A stretch of 64,000 bases of DNA from Panorpa germanica (taxonomy: Eukaryota > Arthropoda > Insecta > Mecoptera > Panorpidae). A model generated the notes under the pieces. The model was not told the DNA's origin. It saw nothing but the letters and a program-made list of their open reading frames with translations, and searched no databases. A program made the position numbers and the translations under genes. This document shows, piece after piece, positions 1-11,037 of the stretch. Where the stretch lies: positions 558,001 through 622,000 of the forward strand of contig OY783216.1 in NCBI GenBank assembly GCA_963678705.1. Direction: 5' to 3'. Each line of letters begins with the position of its first letter. The stretch's first letter is position 1.

Positions 1-220
1 ACCGTACTGGTATCCACGCAGCTACAAAGGCTCAGCACAGCTCAGCTAATATAATTATGTTGTCCTAAAAACAAAACTAATTTGTAAGACACCTGCTATG
101 CTCTTACGAAGAATGTAGTTGAGATTCGAACAACACGGAGGAAATTAGGAAGAGAGTTAAGTCTTTGTCACTTAGATCATTGAGTGGTTTGGGTCAAATC
201 AGAGATAAGATAGACTGTAC

Positions 221-735
221 TAGGGCTTTACATGAGCACGAGACTTTAAAAACGGCTCGTAAAAGAGAGCCGGTACGTGACGAGACATTTCTGAAAACTA
301 TTGAGACGGTAAAAAAAAGGTTAGGTCGTACATTTATTAAATATAAAATTTAGTAAACAAACATCTGTTAAATATTTTATTTTATAATTTTGTCTTTTAC
401 AACATTTTGTAGCCGAACGGAAACGAATGTTTTAAGGGAAAATAAATGTGAATATAAATTATTTACAATGCGATTGTTTGAAGACATTTAGCCGCAAAAA
501 TGTCGTTGAGTGTAGGTGTTAGTAGTGTCAACCTGACAAGGCCGAGATTAGATGAAAGTAATGATGTATTAAGTGAAATTAAATCAGTTGATCAACTGTG
601 TATAAAAAAAATATCTTCAAAGTTTAAATTATCTTTTAAATTTGATACAATTAATGGTGAGAAAAAAGAGATATGCTTAGTGTATGAAAAATTTAGAATA
701 AAAAAAATAATTAGCTGAAATAATATAATGAGGTT
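221..735 (+). mobile_element. hAT-like transposon remnant, copy A (right end lost)
   Basis: The left end starts TAGGGCTTTACATGAGCACG, which resembles the inverted terminus of the copy at 4421-5181. The two copies are closely similar from about 340-732 and 4610-5020. Each carries a short ORF (here 500-718, 72 residues) starting MSLSVGVSSVNL. The ORF ends in CLVYEKF, where the other copy has CLVCEKF, so one cysteine of a CxxC pair is lost here. Similarity stops at about 735 and no right terminus follows, so this is a truncated, non-functional copy. The hAT assignment is an inference from the terminus and from the flanking repeat of copy B. Confidence 0.55.
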
Positions 736-813
736 CTTTCAAATTTTTTGTGGAAGTTATAGTTTTTAAGATAAACAAAAGAAACTGATTGCACCTATAT
801 TTTCAAGAGGCAG

Positions 814-1233
814 TCGCACACTGCAAGCGTTTTTAACTAAATTTTGATCGGACGTATACGCGCTACTACGTTTTACCCATCCGAATGTGTTGAATCTCGC
901 ACACTGCAATCGACAAAGCCGTCCGAATACGGGCGTTACGTAGTTCTCATACTGGAAGCGAATATCAACGAATTTTAACCAAACGAATACACTGGAAAAG
1001 TATATGAAAGAGAAAGCAATAGTCTCATCGATAAAAATTAAAGTAAAAGTTTGCTTTTATGATAAATTATGTTAGTGCAAAGCAAATCCAATACACCCTA
1101 CAGTATACAAGTTTGACTTGGCGTACTGTCGTCTCAGTACGTGGTCAGAACACAAGAGTCGGCTTGTTTTGAGAGTTCCAGCCGACGAGTTACGTCCGAA
1201 TTCACCGTCGCTTAAATACGTTTGCAGTGTGCC
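814..1233. mobile_element. Small inverted-repeat element (MITE-like)
   Basis: The left end reads TCGCACACTGCAAGCG and the right end, reverse-complemented, reads GGCACACTGCAAACG. This gives an inverted terminal repeat of about 14 bases around a 420-base body. A second internal match, CTCGCACACTGCAATCG, lies near 896. Apparent ORFs inside and to the right are chance readings. No target-site duplication was identified. Confidence 0.5.
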
Positions 1234-1967
1234 ATAAAGTTTACACACGATCCTGGATATAATGATAATATTTTTTGTACACCTTTTATAATTTCTACAA
1301 ATTAGACAACTATTCCAAAGTATTAAGTAAATCAAAACTACAAATAGCATTAAAAAATCTAATATTAGGAAGTAAATATTCTGATTTGCCTTGATCCAGT
1401 CAATCTGCCCTATAAGTATGACGTGGTACTTACGGGACACCCTGTATGCGTATTTCATATATAGTTCATCCAGACAATGCAAAAAATACATTAAGAAATT
1501 AGTTGTACTGTATAAATGTATTAAAAAGCAAAAATAAATGAATTTGTAAAACAAGTTGAAAAATAGACCTGAAGCGTTAGTGTAACTAAGGGCGCAGTTC
1601 GTCAGTCCCAGGGGTCTCGTGGGTGGGGGTGGCGGTGGCGCACTCTAAATAAAAGGTTCATTATATCACAAACACAGAACCATAAGTACCGGGTAGATAC
1701 AATTTTTATGGCTGACATATACCGCTATATTCACAAAACACGCCATTTCATAATCAAACATCAAGTGTAAATATTTTGGAAGTCATTTGGGATTAACAAA
1801 ACAAATTACTGTTGTTTTGTTGCGTTTCTATCGAATTATTTATTACATGTGAAATAACGTGTACGAGAACGCCTGTTGAAAGTTATTAATGTTTTTAATA
1901 TTAACAACGCCTGCGAGTATAGCGTAAGCAACAACTTTAACACTTCAACCTTGACCAGATTGTTCAG

Positions 1968-2645
1968 AATGGGCTTGTGTCCTCATTCTTTAGTGGTTGA
2001 TTGAAATTGATGTTAATAAATGTGTATTGGCGTATCTACTTTATTAAATGTTGACAGAGATATAGCAATTAAAAATTTAAATTGTAGTTTTACTGCTAGA
2101 AATGGTCGGCCATATTTCTATGACGTGAAATGCATTTTAACTTCAGTTATTTGTTGAGTAGGTCAGTGCTGTGGTAATGTTTTCTAGCTGTTGGTAGTCG
2201 AAATAATCAAGTCAAGTCAAAGAATAATAAGTTTTTATTTTATTTAACCCTGTTATAGCAGGCATAATATTGAAATTTTATTGTTCCTTGAAATAGCTGT
2301 AAATAATATTTAATATTTTGATATATAAATATAAATATTTATGAGCTGTAAGGTTGGTAACCTGTAAACTTGCCAGAGGTCTATCTTGAATATGCTATCT
2401 CTTTTACGCTCTGTTGTATTAAAGAGATAGCAACTAGCGGCTGTGATGTCACATACAGTTGAAATGTTGTCCAACGTTGAATCCTTTTAATAATTAAAGA
2501 GACAAAATGACTTTTTTAATTGTTAATATCTCTTAACATATAAGGAGTTATTAAAAAATAATTGAACATTTGAGGTTCTAGTAACCCACTTCATCAATAT
2601 ATAGTACACTTTTATAGAAATTAAGACATAGGACACAAGCCCATT
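1968..2645 (+). mobile_element. Repeat family 1, copy 1 (MITE, about 680 bp)
   Basis: The termini are AATGGGCTTGTGTCC and its exact inverse GGACACAAGCCCATT. The body shares long blocks with copies at 2853-3710, 7566-8114, 15389-16111 and 55118-55758. It has no coding capacity. It ends 24 bases before the GPCR exon at 2670, inside the preceding intron. The superfamily is not assigned, since no duplication beyond the palindromic AAT/ATT was visible. Confidence 0.8.
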
Positions 2646-2669
2646 AACATGAGGTTCTCTATTTTTCAG

Positions 2670-5600
2670 GTAATGCGTTCATCGTTAATGTGGCCCTATC
2701 GGATCTCCTTATCACAGGACTACTAATTCCAGCTTCTTCTGTGGTTCTGCTGGCGGGAACACACGATTCGCATGGCGTGTGTAGATTCCAGTGGTTCCTG
2801 GCGGTCACCAGTTTCTTAGTAACCATACTAACACTCGCTGTAAGTATTGTCTCTGAATTGTAGTTTTAGCGCAGATGTCGGCCATATTTATGACGTAACA
2901 TGTCTGTACTGGATGGATAAGAGTTCTGTGTTGATTATGCTATCTCTTTTACGCTTTGTTGTATAAAAGAGATAGCAACTTAGCGAACGTGATGTCACAA
3001 ATCTTGGACTGTTTTAAAAATAATTATTAAAAAATAATTCGACATTTGAAGTTCTAGTAACTACGAGGCATGTTTTTTAAGTAAGTACCGTTTTGCGATT
3101 CCGCCTTTGCAGCGCTACGGTCGGCGTTCCGCGCATGCACGCTGGTTACCTACATCTCTTGTCTACGCACTGACGCCATTACGGTCTGATTCTTCATTGT
3201 ATACGTTGTTTACTGAGTGTTTAAGATGCCTCCGACAATCGTGCGTCCCGCCGATTGTGAAGTACGGGCTGTTATACGATTTCTTAGTGCGAAAGGCGTA
3301 AAACCGATCGATATTCATCGTGAGATCTGTGAAGTTTACGGACAAAACATTATGAGTGATGGAATGGTAAGGAAATGGGTGAGAGCATTTAAAGATGGCC
3401 GCACAAATGTCAAAGGCCGCACGAAGTCAAAACAGTTGTGATACAGTGGTTAACAAGTCAGGCGGCAGAATTTTATGAGGAGGGTATTCAAAAACTGGTG
3501 CCACGTTATGATAAGTGCCTCAATATTCACGGAAATTATGTAGAAAAGTAGATTAAGGTACAGGCTTTCATGTAAAAATAAAATTATTGCGATATCTTTG
3601 CACGTCTTTTTTTAATTCCAAAACGGTACTTACTTAAAAAACACGCCTCGTAACTTTATCAATATATAGTACAGTTTTATAGAAAGTAGGACATAAAACA
3701 CAAACCCATTAAGGAGCTTCAATTTTCCGATTGTTTGTTTAATTTAGATGCTGTACCGGTTTTTCATACCATCATTTTCTTTGAAAAAGAAAATTAACTA
3801 GTAGAAACCCTAGAAAATTAAATTAACTTACATATTTTTAAGTATTCAACGAATAATACTATAAAATTGAAACGTTAAAAAGAATTTACAGAGAAAATAT
3901 TTATATTTCTCATATTTATTTTGACTTGGGGATAATTAAATAATTTCAAGGAATAAGGTGGTATTCTAACGTTAATAGAATGTGTACACGAAGTTGTTCT
4001 CCTCAAAGATTGTTTTCCCAATTATGAACAAACATGTAAAGAATATGGGAGCATATTTTAGTAAAGGTCATAGTTCATACAAGCAGGCGTTATATAAATA
4101 TATATAGCCGTATATACACAGATAATACGTTTTTTGGTTTTTTAATACTGGTTTTGCAAATGTTTGGGAGAAGGAGACGAGAGAAAATACGACCATGTAT
4201 ACCCTTGCATCAATTTTATGTTCGCCGTTATTAAAACATTCTTTTGTCAGCCGCAGGATAAATGTTAAAAATAAAAAAATATATAAAAGTATATAAAGTT
4301 TAAAATAAGTATAAAAATTAAATAAGATATTTTCCTCAAAAGAATTCTTCCGGTTTGGTGTTTCAAATATTAATAAAGTCAATGTAGTTGTTACAAGCAG
4401 TACACGTTACATTACTTTTAAGACTTCACACGAGCACGAGGCTTTTCTCGACATTTCTGAAAACTATTGAGACGGTACTGGGACCACATACGACGAGACC
4501 CCGAGACTCTCATTTATGGTCTCATTGACATTATTTAATAAAAAAATTGCTAGAAAAATAAACTGACGGCAACATAAACGTTCAACCTTTTTTTATCACA
4601 AAAAAGGTTAGGTCGTAAATTTACGAAATATGAAATCTGGTAAACAAACATCTGTTAAATATTTTATTTTATAATTTTGTCTTTTACAACATTTTGTAGC
4701 CGAACGGAAACGAATGTTATATGGGAAAATAAATAAGAATATAAATTATTTACAATGCGATTGTTTGAAGACATTTTGCCGCAAAAATGTCGTTCAGTGT
4801 AGGTGTTAGTAGTGTCAACCTAACAAAAAGGCCGAGATTAGATGAAAGTGATGATGCATTAAGTGAAATTGAACCAGTTGATCAACTGTGTATAAAAAAA
4901 AATTCTTCAAAGTTTAAATTTTCTTTTAAATTTGATACAAGTAATGGTGAGACAGAAGCCATATGCTTAGTGTGTGAAAAATTTAGAAAAAAAAAAAATA
5001 ATTAGCCGAAATAATATAATGAATTACTTTGTTTGGGACTATCTTAGGAGTAAGTTCTCACAATAACGAGATGGGACGAAACGGGTACGAGACTAAAACG
5101 ATACCTCTTTTTTTCTAAGCTAACGAGAACGAGGCGACCTTTTTGAAACTCTCGCCTTTTCTCGTCTCGTGTGAAACCCTAATTACTTTTAAATTTAATT
5201 TATTTATCGTCCACATATTTTCTATGCTGAGTCCTATCACTAATCAGCTTTAGCACAAAAGCATTTTGTAAACAATTAATTTATTGATTTTCCCTTTGCA
5301 GATAACCGCAACCGAAAACTACATCCGGCTATGTTCATCTCAAGAGACTGTCAGCGCTGTAACTCCCGCGCGGACAACGTTTGTACTAATAGCAATCTGG
5401 TTGATGTGTTGTATTACTTCCGGTCTGCAGTTCATGTTCGAAAACAGCTTCGACTACTGCAACCGGAGCTCCAACCGACTGATTCCGTTCGAAACAACAA
5501 TTTGTGTAGGACTTGTACTATTTGTGGCCCTCGTTACCTTCGCGTGTTTCCTTCGAATCACTTACAAAGTTCGATTTGCTAAATCCCGTCCAAATTTCAA

Positions 5601-6054
5601 GCCCTCCATAACGTTTAACTGGGATTATTCATTAATGAAGACGAACCTATACAGTTTTCTCTTGTTCGTCGTTTTTTGGATGCCATTCGGGATTGTTCTT
5701 GTGGTCGGATCCACTCGCGTAATTCCGAATCGTATCTTTTACAATCTAGCTTGGTTCGCATTAAGCAAATCTTGTGTTAATAATTTTCTTTATTGCTTAA
5801 CGAATCGTCATTTTCGAAACGCGTACGTTAATTTGTTTCATTACTGCTGCTGCAAGACAACTGTGTCATTTTCGCGCCGCCAGAGGGGGGAGGGGACTCG
5901 TCCTTCAGGGGATGTTAGAGTTCATATCATCCCGGGGTACAATATGTATTCCTACACCAGCCCGCAGAGGGGCAGGGAAGCACCAGCTAAGAGGGGCTCT
6001 GGGGGCCGTCAGGCATGCAGCAGACCAAATGGAAGGGACGTGTATGAATTATGA
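2670..6054 (+). CDS. Class A (rhodopsin-like) GPCR, last two coding exons (5' part missing)
   Basis: Plasma-membrane seven-helix receptor; the ligand cannot be told. The exon at 2670-2839 follows a pyrimidine-rich acceptor, enters with two bases of a glycine codon and ends at GTAAGT in phase 0. It encodes TM2 with NVALSDLL (the conserved Asp), the extracellular Cys of GVCRFQW, and TM3. The exon at 5302-6054 follows TTTGCAG and continues TM3 to TM7, then a tail with a CCC palmitoylation-type cluster and a basic, glycine-rich end; stop TGA. TM6 has FWMPFG. The usual DRY after TM3 is ENY (TATENYIRLC) and the TM7 NPxxY region reads NNFLY. The general pattern recalls melatonin-, moody- or Tre1-like orphan receptors, but I cannot place it further. 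TM1 and the N-terminus were not found; their exon must lie upstream, probably outside the window. The 2.5 kb intron is full of transposons. Confidence 0.85.
3064..3650 (+). mobile_element. Internally deleted mariner-like element
   Basis: Terminal inverted repeats of about 30 bases (left CGAGGCATGTTTTTTAAGTA, right its near-exact inverse ending ACGCCTCG) are flanked on both sides by TA, the mariner target duplication, at 3062-3063 and 3651-3652. The interior keeps the two ends of a transposase gene only. It is 587 bp against about 1.3 kb for intact members, so it cannot move by itself. It sits nested in a family 1 MITE in the GPCR intron. Confidence 0.9.
3223..3551 (+). pseudogene. Mariner transposase remnant (N- and C-terminal ends only)
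   Basis: A frame starting MPPTIVRP at 3223 gives about 65 residues of the first helix-turn-helix half of a mariner transposase, including MVRKWVRAFKDGR, followed by out-of-family sequence and a stop at 3441. In another frame, 3456-3551 encodes the typical mariner C-terminus (YEEGIQKLVPRYDKC ... VEK, stop TAG). The catalytic DDD core between them is absent. The break is an internal deletion of the middle of the gene. Confidence 0.85.
4421..5181 (+). mobile_element. hAT-like transposon remnant, copy B (both ends present)
   Basis: The ends AGACTTCACACGAG and CTCGTCTCGTGTGAAACCCTA are imperfect inverted repeats. The element is flanked by a direct repeat ATTACTTTTA at 4411-4420 and 5182-5191, a probable target-site duplication, longer than the 8 bases usual for hAT. 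The ORF at 4787-5005 (72 residues, starting MSFSVGVSSVNL and ending CLVCEKFRKKK) looks like the N-terminal tip of a transposase with the first CxxC of a BED-type finger. The rest is missing, so the 761 bp element is non-autonomous. It lies in the GPCR intron. Confidence 0.65.
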
Positions 6055-7565
6055 TGAGATAATTCGACGGCTTCCAACAGTGGGGTTTGGATTTAACACT
6101 TGACTTTATTCAAATTTTATTTACTATGGGAAATATTTCAAATTTATAAATATAAATTTTGATAAGCAACTTTTGAAGAAAAATAGATATTTAAGAACTA
6201 CTAAGAAAATATCGAGATATAATCTATTTAATGATAAATTCAATATTCATATGGACACCGAGTTTCCCAAGAAAATATCATTGGTGCTAGGAAAACAAGA
6301 ACTTTTAAAATTCAAGAAAACTGTTTTAGTAGTCAACTGCACGGTTGTGAGAAAAATTCAATATTAGACTTAATACAAAATAAGTGAAAAACAGTTTTCT
6401 TTTTTAACACAAAATAAAAGGGCGGTTCTCGTCACTAGGAATTGCAAGTCAGAGTAAGATGTACTGAGTACCACAGATATTAATTGCGAATCTCGGAATA
6501 GAATAAAGCAACATCATATTACGTAAAACTCTCGTAATTCATCCGCAAGAACGAGGTTCGTTCTGGGCAATTACTAGATAATTATAAACTCAGGGTTGCT
6601 TTTTTAATTCTCAGTTAAACTTAGCTTAAAAAATAAATTTTTCACGACTGAAAAATATAGCCGAGGCTTGTTTAAGCTACAGTTATATTCGACTGAAACA
6701 GAGATGCAAAAGTACTAACCAAGGCTTATATTAACCCTCAGTCAACTGAGTATTGAAAAAAGACACCCAATCAAATAGAGACCATATATATATACATGTT
6801 CATATCTTTGCTACTATAACCTGCTAAATGCAAAACGTAAATATTGCATAAAATATATAATGTTATGTAAAATATACGTAATTGTATTTAGCGATTGGAT
6901 TACAAGAGTTTTAATAACAAAATTTTATAAAAAAAACTATAAATATTAGTAATAAAACTACTTAATTAAAAAATCCTTCGATTTAGAAATTATGTGAAGG
7001 TGCCAAAAATGGGTAAATTAAAAAAAAATATGTGTCAAAAAATAAAAAAATTATTGAAAAAAAAGAAAAAAATGTTTACGAAAAACCCGAGCACCGTATA
7101 AACTAAAATCTCTTATGAAAATTAAAGAATGGGAAAAAGTTTACAAGTGAATCGACTTTAAGAAAATAAATTATATTATAAAAATGTATATTTACTGTTA
7201 AAAATCTTTTAACATTTCTTACTTAAAAAGATAAAATCTAAATATTAATATAAATAAAAGAGCTTTTAAATGAAGCTTTTATAAATTATTAATTCTTAAT
7301 AAATACTGACAAATTGGAATTAACAAGTAAAAACAACGCTAAATTCAGTTGTTTTACTTCGAAATAAGTTTTGTAATTTAAGCATGCTACTGCTGCCGCT
7401 GCCATTGCTGCTGCCTTTTCTATTTTTAACTAAATACTTAATTAAATGCATGATTAATATTTCCGACAGATTTATTCTTGATTTATTGCCGAATTTAATT
7501 AAACATTTTGAAACATTTCTTGGTTTTTACACAGACCAGAGGATCTAGAACGCCAAATAGCGGTC

Positions 7566-8114
7566 AATGGGCTTGTGTACTCCTTTTTTAAGGGTCGATT
7601 TTTCAATTAAAAATTTGAATTGTACTTTTAGAAGATGTCGGCCATTTGTATGACATGAAATGTCATATTTGTTGATTAAGTCAAATAATCAAGTCAAGTC
7701 AAAGAATAATAAGTTTTTATTTTATTTAACCCTGTTACGGCAGACATGATATTGAAATTTTAGTGTTCCTTGAAATAGCTGTAAATAATATTTGATATTT
7801 TGATATATAAATACATATAGCAGAGATTTATGAGCTGTAAGGTTGATAACCTGTAAACTTGTCAGAGTTCCGTCAAGAATATATCCCTTTTACGCAGTGT
7901 TGTATAAAAGAGACAGCAACTAGCGGTTGAGATGTCACATGCATTTGAAATGTTTTACAACGTTGAATTAACAAAATGGCTTTTTTAATTGTTAATATCT
8001 CCAAACATACAAAGAGTTATTAAAAAATATTTGAACATTTCAGGTTCTAGTAACCCACTTTATCAATATTTAGTACACTTTTATAGAAATTAAGACATAG
8101 GACACAAGCCCATT
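7566..8114 (+). mobile_element. Repeat family 1, copy 3
   Basis: The left end is AATGGGCTTGTGTAC and the right end GGACACAAGCCCATT. It shares the blocks around GTTATTAAAAAATA and TAGTACACTTTTATAGAAAT with the other copies but is shorter (549 bp) through internal deletion. Its right terminus is repeated 140 bases further on (8258-8270), which suggests a later insertion at its edge. Confidence 0.8.
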
Positions 8115-8115
8115 G

Positions 8116-8257
8116 TAGGCTACCCCCACCATAATAGGTTTTCAGATTTGTTTGGACCTGAGGTCCCCAGAAAGGATCACAAAATGTGATTGAATTTAAA
8201 TTCGGCAATAGAAACGATAAACAAGTCGTTTTGAATGTGATATTATTATATTGCTCC
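8116..8257. mobile_element. Short insertion flanked by a 13-base direct repeat
   Basis: The block beginning TAGGCTACCCCCACC lies between two copies of CACAAGCCCATTG (8103-8115 and 8258-8270). The first is the right end of a family 1 MITE. A 13-base duplication fits a retroposed fragment (SINE, or LINE end), and the insert ends in an AT-rich run. No family recognised. Confidence 0.4.
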
Positions 8258-8639
8258 CACAAGCCCATTGCCTCATTACGCAAACATTGTCCGTCCAGTC
8301 ACTCAATCTGTGGTTAAGTTACACTGCAAACGATTTACAAAAAAAATCACGTTCCTAAAATTTCTTTAACATTAACAGTGTAAATCAGCTTAACGCTATT
8401 TTTAAGTCACTACGAGCATTTTATTCATAAAATATAAATATACATTTAACGTTAATATACAATATATAAAGAGCTGATATTTTTAATTATTTCTTAATGA
8501 ATATTTGATATACAAAGATAAGATTCTTATAAAAGGTGCTAAATCTTTTAAATGTCATGAAATAATGATTCAACCTCTACAAACGTACAGGGTATCTTTT
8601 CTGTAGAAATTAAAACTTAAGCTTTTATTTCTTGACAAC

Positions 8640-8882
8640 TGCCCTAAAATTAAAATTTTGAAAAAAGTTTGTCAAATAACGAATAAATTGAAAAATTTTT
8701 ATATTTTGTTGAAAAAATTATATTTTTTTTGTCAATTTAGATGAAAAATTATTTTATTATTGAACGAGTTAAATATTTCAATTTGAAAATAGAATTAAAT
8801 TTTTAAATGAAATTCGAATTATTTTATTGGATTCAAATCATACAGAACAAAAAGACGTCGCTTTGCGACGGGAGTAAACTCT
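8640..8882 (+). repeat. Dispersed repeat pair, copy 1
   Basis: Similar over about 240 bases to 12413-12655: shared blocks include GAATAAATTGAAAA, TTAATATTTCAATTTGAAAA (with small changes) and a distinct 3' end GTCGCTTTGCGACGGGAGTAAACTC. No inverted ends or ORF are visible. It may be a fragment of an unidentified transposon. Confidence 0.6.
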
Positions 8883-9340
8883 AGTAAGCATATAAATAAA
8901 CAAAGAAATAAACATATAAACTTTCAGTTGGAACATTATAATATAGGATAATATTCTTTAATATTTTTAATTTCAATTAAATTTACAAAGCAATAAGTAA
9001 TTTTATATATAAAAACTTTGAAATTTAATTTAAGTTTAGTACTTTATGCATGCCTGCTGTTCATCCCTTGCCTTCACGTCCTCCGCCAGCCCCTCACTCC
9101 CCTCGCTATCATCATCAACTCAATCCATCCAACAACCGAGCTTTTCGCACAAAAACTACTTTTAAAAGCCCATATCGTATACTAAAATATTAAAATTACA
9201 TAAATATAAAACGAAATGTCACAAGTTATAATTACTTTTATAAAATAAGCACAACTGAGAACTGAGAGATGTCAGTTTATTAATTAGTTAATTAATCAAA
9301 AAACATTACGTATGTTTGTTATTAATAATAATTACTTAAG

Positions 9341-9447
9341 GGGTTAGACCACGCCTGTATTCGAATGTTTTTCATTATAAAGAAATTATATAAAGCTGTT
9401 CCGTGGAACACCTATGCCGGGGTGCTCGCCGATGGGGTGGTCCAACC
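9341..9447. repeat. Short inverted-repeat element (about 107 bp)
   Basis: The left end GGGTTAGACCACGCC and the right end GGGGTGGTCCAACC are imperfect inverses of each other. This is the shape of a very small fold-back MITE. No other copy was seen in the window. Confidence 0.4.
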
Positions 9448-10288
9448 ATTTAAACAACTGAATTTAGCGACATCTATTTATCAACTATAATATAACGTAA
9501 GACAAATTAATTACCCAAAAAAACAACTCCCAAAAACAATATCTCAAATAGTTAATTAAACACAGATCATTGTAAATATGGTATAATAATAAATGTTCTA
9601 GCAGAAATTCACTGTAACATTTTGAGTTAACTTTAGGCTTCAGGCTATTCACAAAGCTCAAAAAAGAATTCAAAACTTCATTCCATACAAAAATAAAGAT
9701 ATACTTTAAAATATCAAATAAATAATCGAGATTCTTTTTCCATTTTCACTACCATCGTAATAAAATATAATAGACGTATATCTATTTGTATATGTTTCAA
9801 TAACAATTTAATAGATCTGATCATAAAAAAAGGTCACAATCCAAAAGTAGTTAATTTATTTGCACCAAAAAGTTATTCATTGAAATTTTATTTTAACTGT
9901 ACATATTATCGCATTTTTGCATTCCAATAAAATAAACAATATCAGAAGGACTCTCTTTGTATGAACAACGCAAAATAACATCAGCGTATCTCATTCGCAC
10001 ATAGTGAAAGCATACAAGTAAGAAAGAGATAGCATGATAAAAATTCCATGAACGTGAGATAAACTTCACTTTATAATGTTTAATAACAAATTATCTATTG
10101 TGGAAGATTTATGAACAATTGTCATTTGACTTCTTATTTGACTTTGTTTATTTCTTATCCCACTAGCTAATAATTGTATATTTTACAACAAAAAAAATAT
10201 ATAAAAACAATATGTAAAAACAAATTTTGTAGTCGTAAATTTCTTTTGAAGAAATAAATATATGTATGTAACATAATTTATCCTGTAC

Positions 10289-10398
10289 CAGGGATGGCGA
10301 ACTTTTCTTTTACAAAATTACTGGCCTGTTAATTCTTAAATGTTTTTAATCCGTACCAGCTATAATGTGCGTGACAGGCCGTAAATTCGTCATCCCTG
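10289..10398. mobile_element. Small hAT-type MITE (110 bp)
   Basis: The ends CAGGGATGGCGAAC and ATTCGTCATCCCTG are imperfect inverted repeats; CAGGG(A/G)TGGCGAAC-type termini are common in hAT-derived MITEs. The middle contains an inverted pair GGCCTGT / ACAGGCC. No clear 8-base duplication. Confidence 0.5.
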
Positions 10399-10906
10399 TA
10401 TTATTAAATTAATCTGGATGTTGGTGTAAAGGTAAACGTCAGCAGGTCCGCACTACTCGCATCGAACGCATTGAAATATTTGTATAGAACGTGGAAGAGA
10501 AGGGAAGCGGAAGCGAAATGGTAGTGGAGTGTCATTGCAAGGGTTGGTTTTCGAAATAATCTCGTTAAACAATTCCAATGACAGCAAATTTGTATAATAA
10601 AGCCTAAAAAACACTATGACAGTTCTTGCACAACAGTACTACTTTTAACTAGAGAAATTTTTTGTTGCGTTCGATGCGAACAGTACGCAGTTGTGAACGC
10701 ATATCTTAATACTGTATTATTTTTTGGTAATAATAAATATATCTTATCAGACAATATTGACAATTTTATAAAAAAAAAAAGAAAAGAAATTAGAACCAAA
10801 AAATATGAAATTATTAATTCTGTTTAATGTATGTATGTACTACATATTTAACACTATATTTATTATTAACCAGTTGTTGACAATAAAAGCGCAGATAAGG
10901 CTTGGA

Positions 10907-11037
10907 GCACATTACAAACAAGACTAAGATTATCTTTAGACAAAATTACGATTTTCACAAATGGTGTTTGTCTTAGCTTCTTTATAAAAAAGACTTCTGT
11001 CTTGTCTTCAGTGTGCCACTAGCCTTAGTTTTCCCGT
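10907..11037. mobile_element. Short inverted-repeat element (about 130 bp)
   Basis: The left end AAGGCTTGGAGCACATT and the right end AGTGTGCCACTAGCCTT are imperfect inverses. Nearby inner sequences (ACAAACAAGAC / GTCTTGTCTTC) extend the pairing. MITE-like, non-coding. Confidence 0.45.

Larger units (their letters stand above)
2853..3710 (+). mobile_element. Repeat family 1, copy 2, interrupted by a mariner
   Basis: Sequence matching the body and right end of family 1 begins about 14 bases after the GPCR donor and ends ACAAACCCATT at 3710. The left terminus is missing. The mariner at 3064-3650 has inserted into it: the flanks (GTTCTAGTAAC before, ACTTTATCAATATATAG after) are continuous in the other copies. 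Confidence 0.75.

Noticed and set aside
1072..1554. 160-codon minus-strand frame
   Set aside because: It partly overlaps an inverted-repeat element, has low-complexity Phe/Ile/Tyr composition typical of AT-rich chance frames, and shows no domain.
5331..5582. Alternative frame over the GPCR exon
   Set aside because: Shadow of the receptor frame, which has clear helices and motifs.
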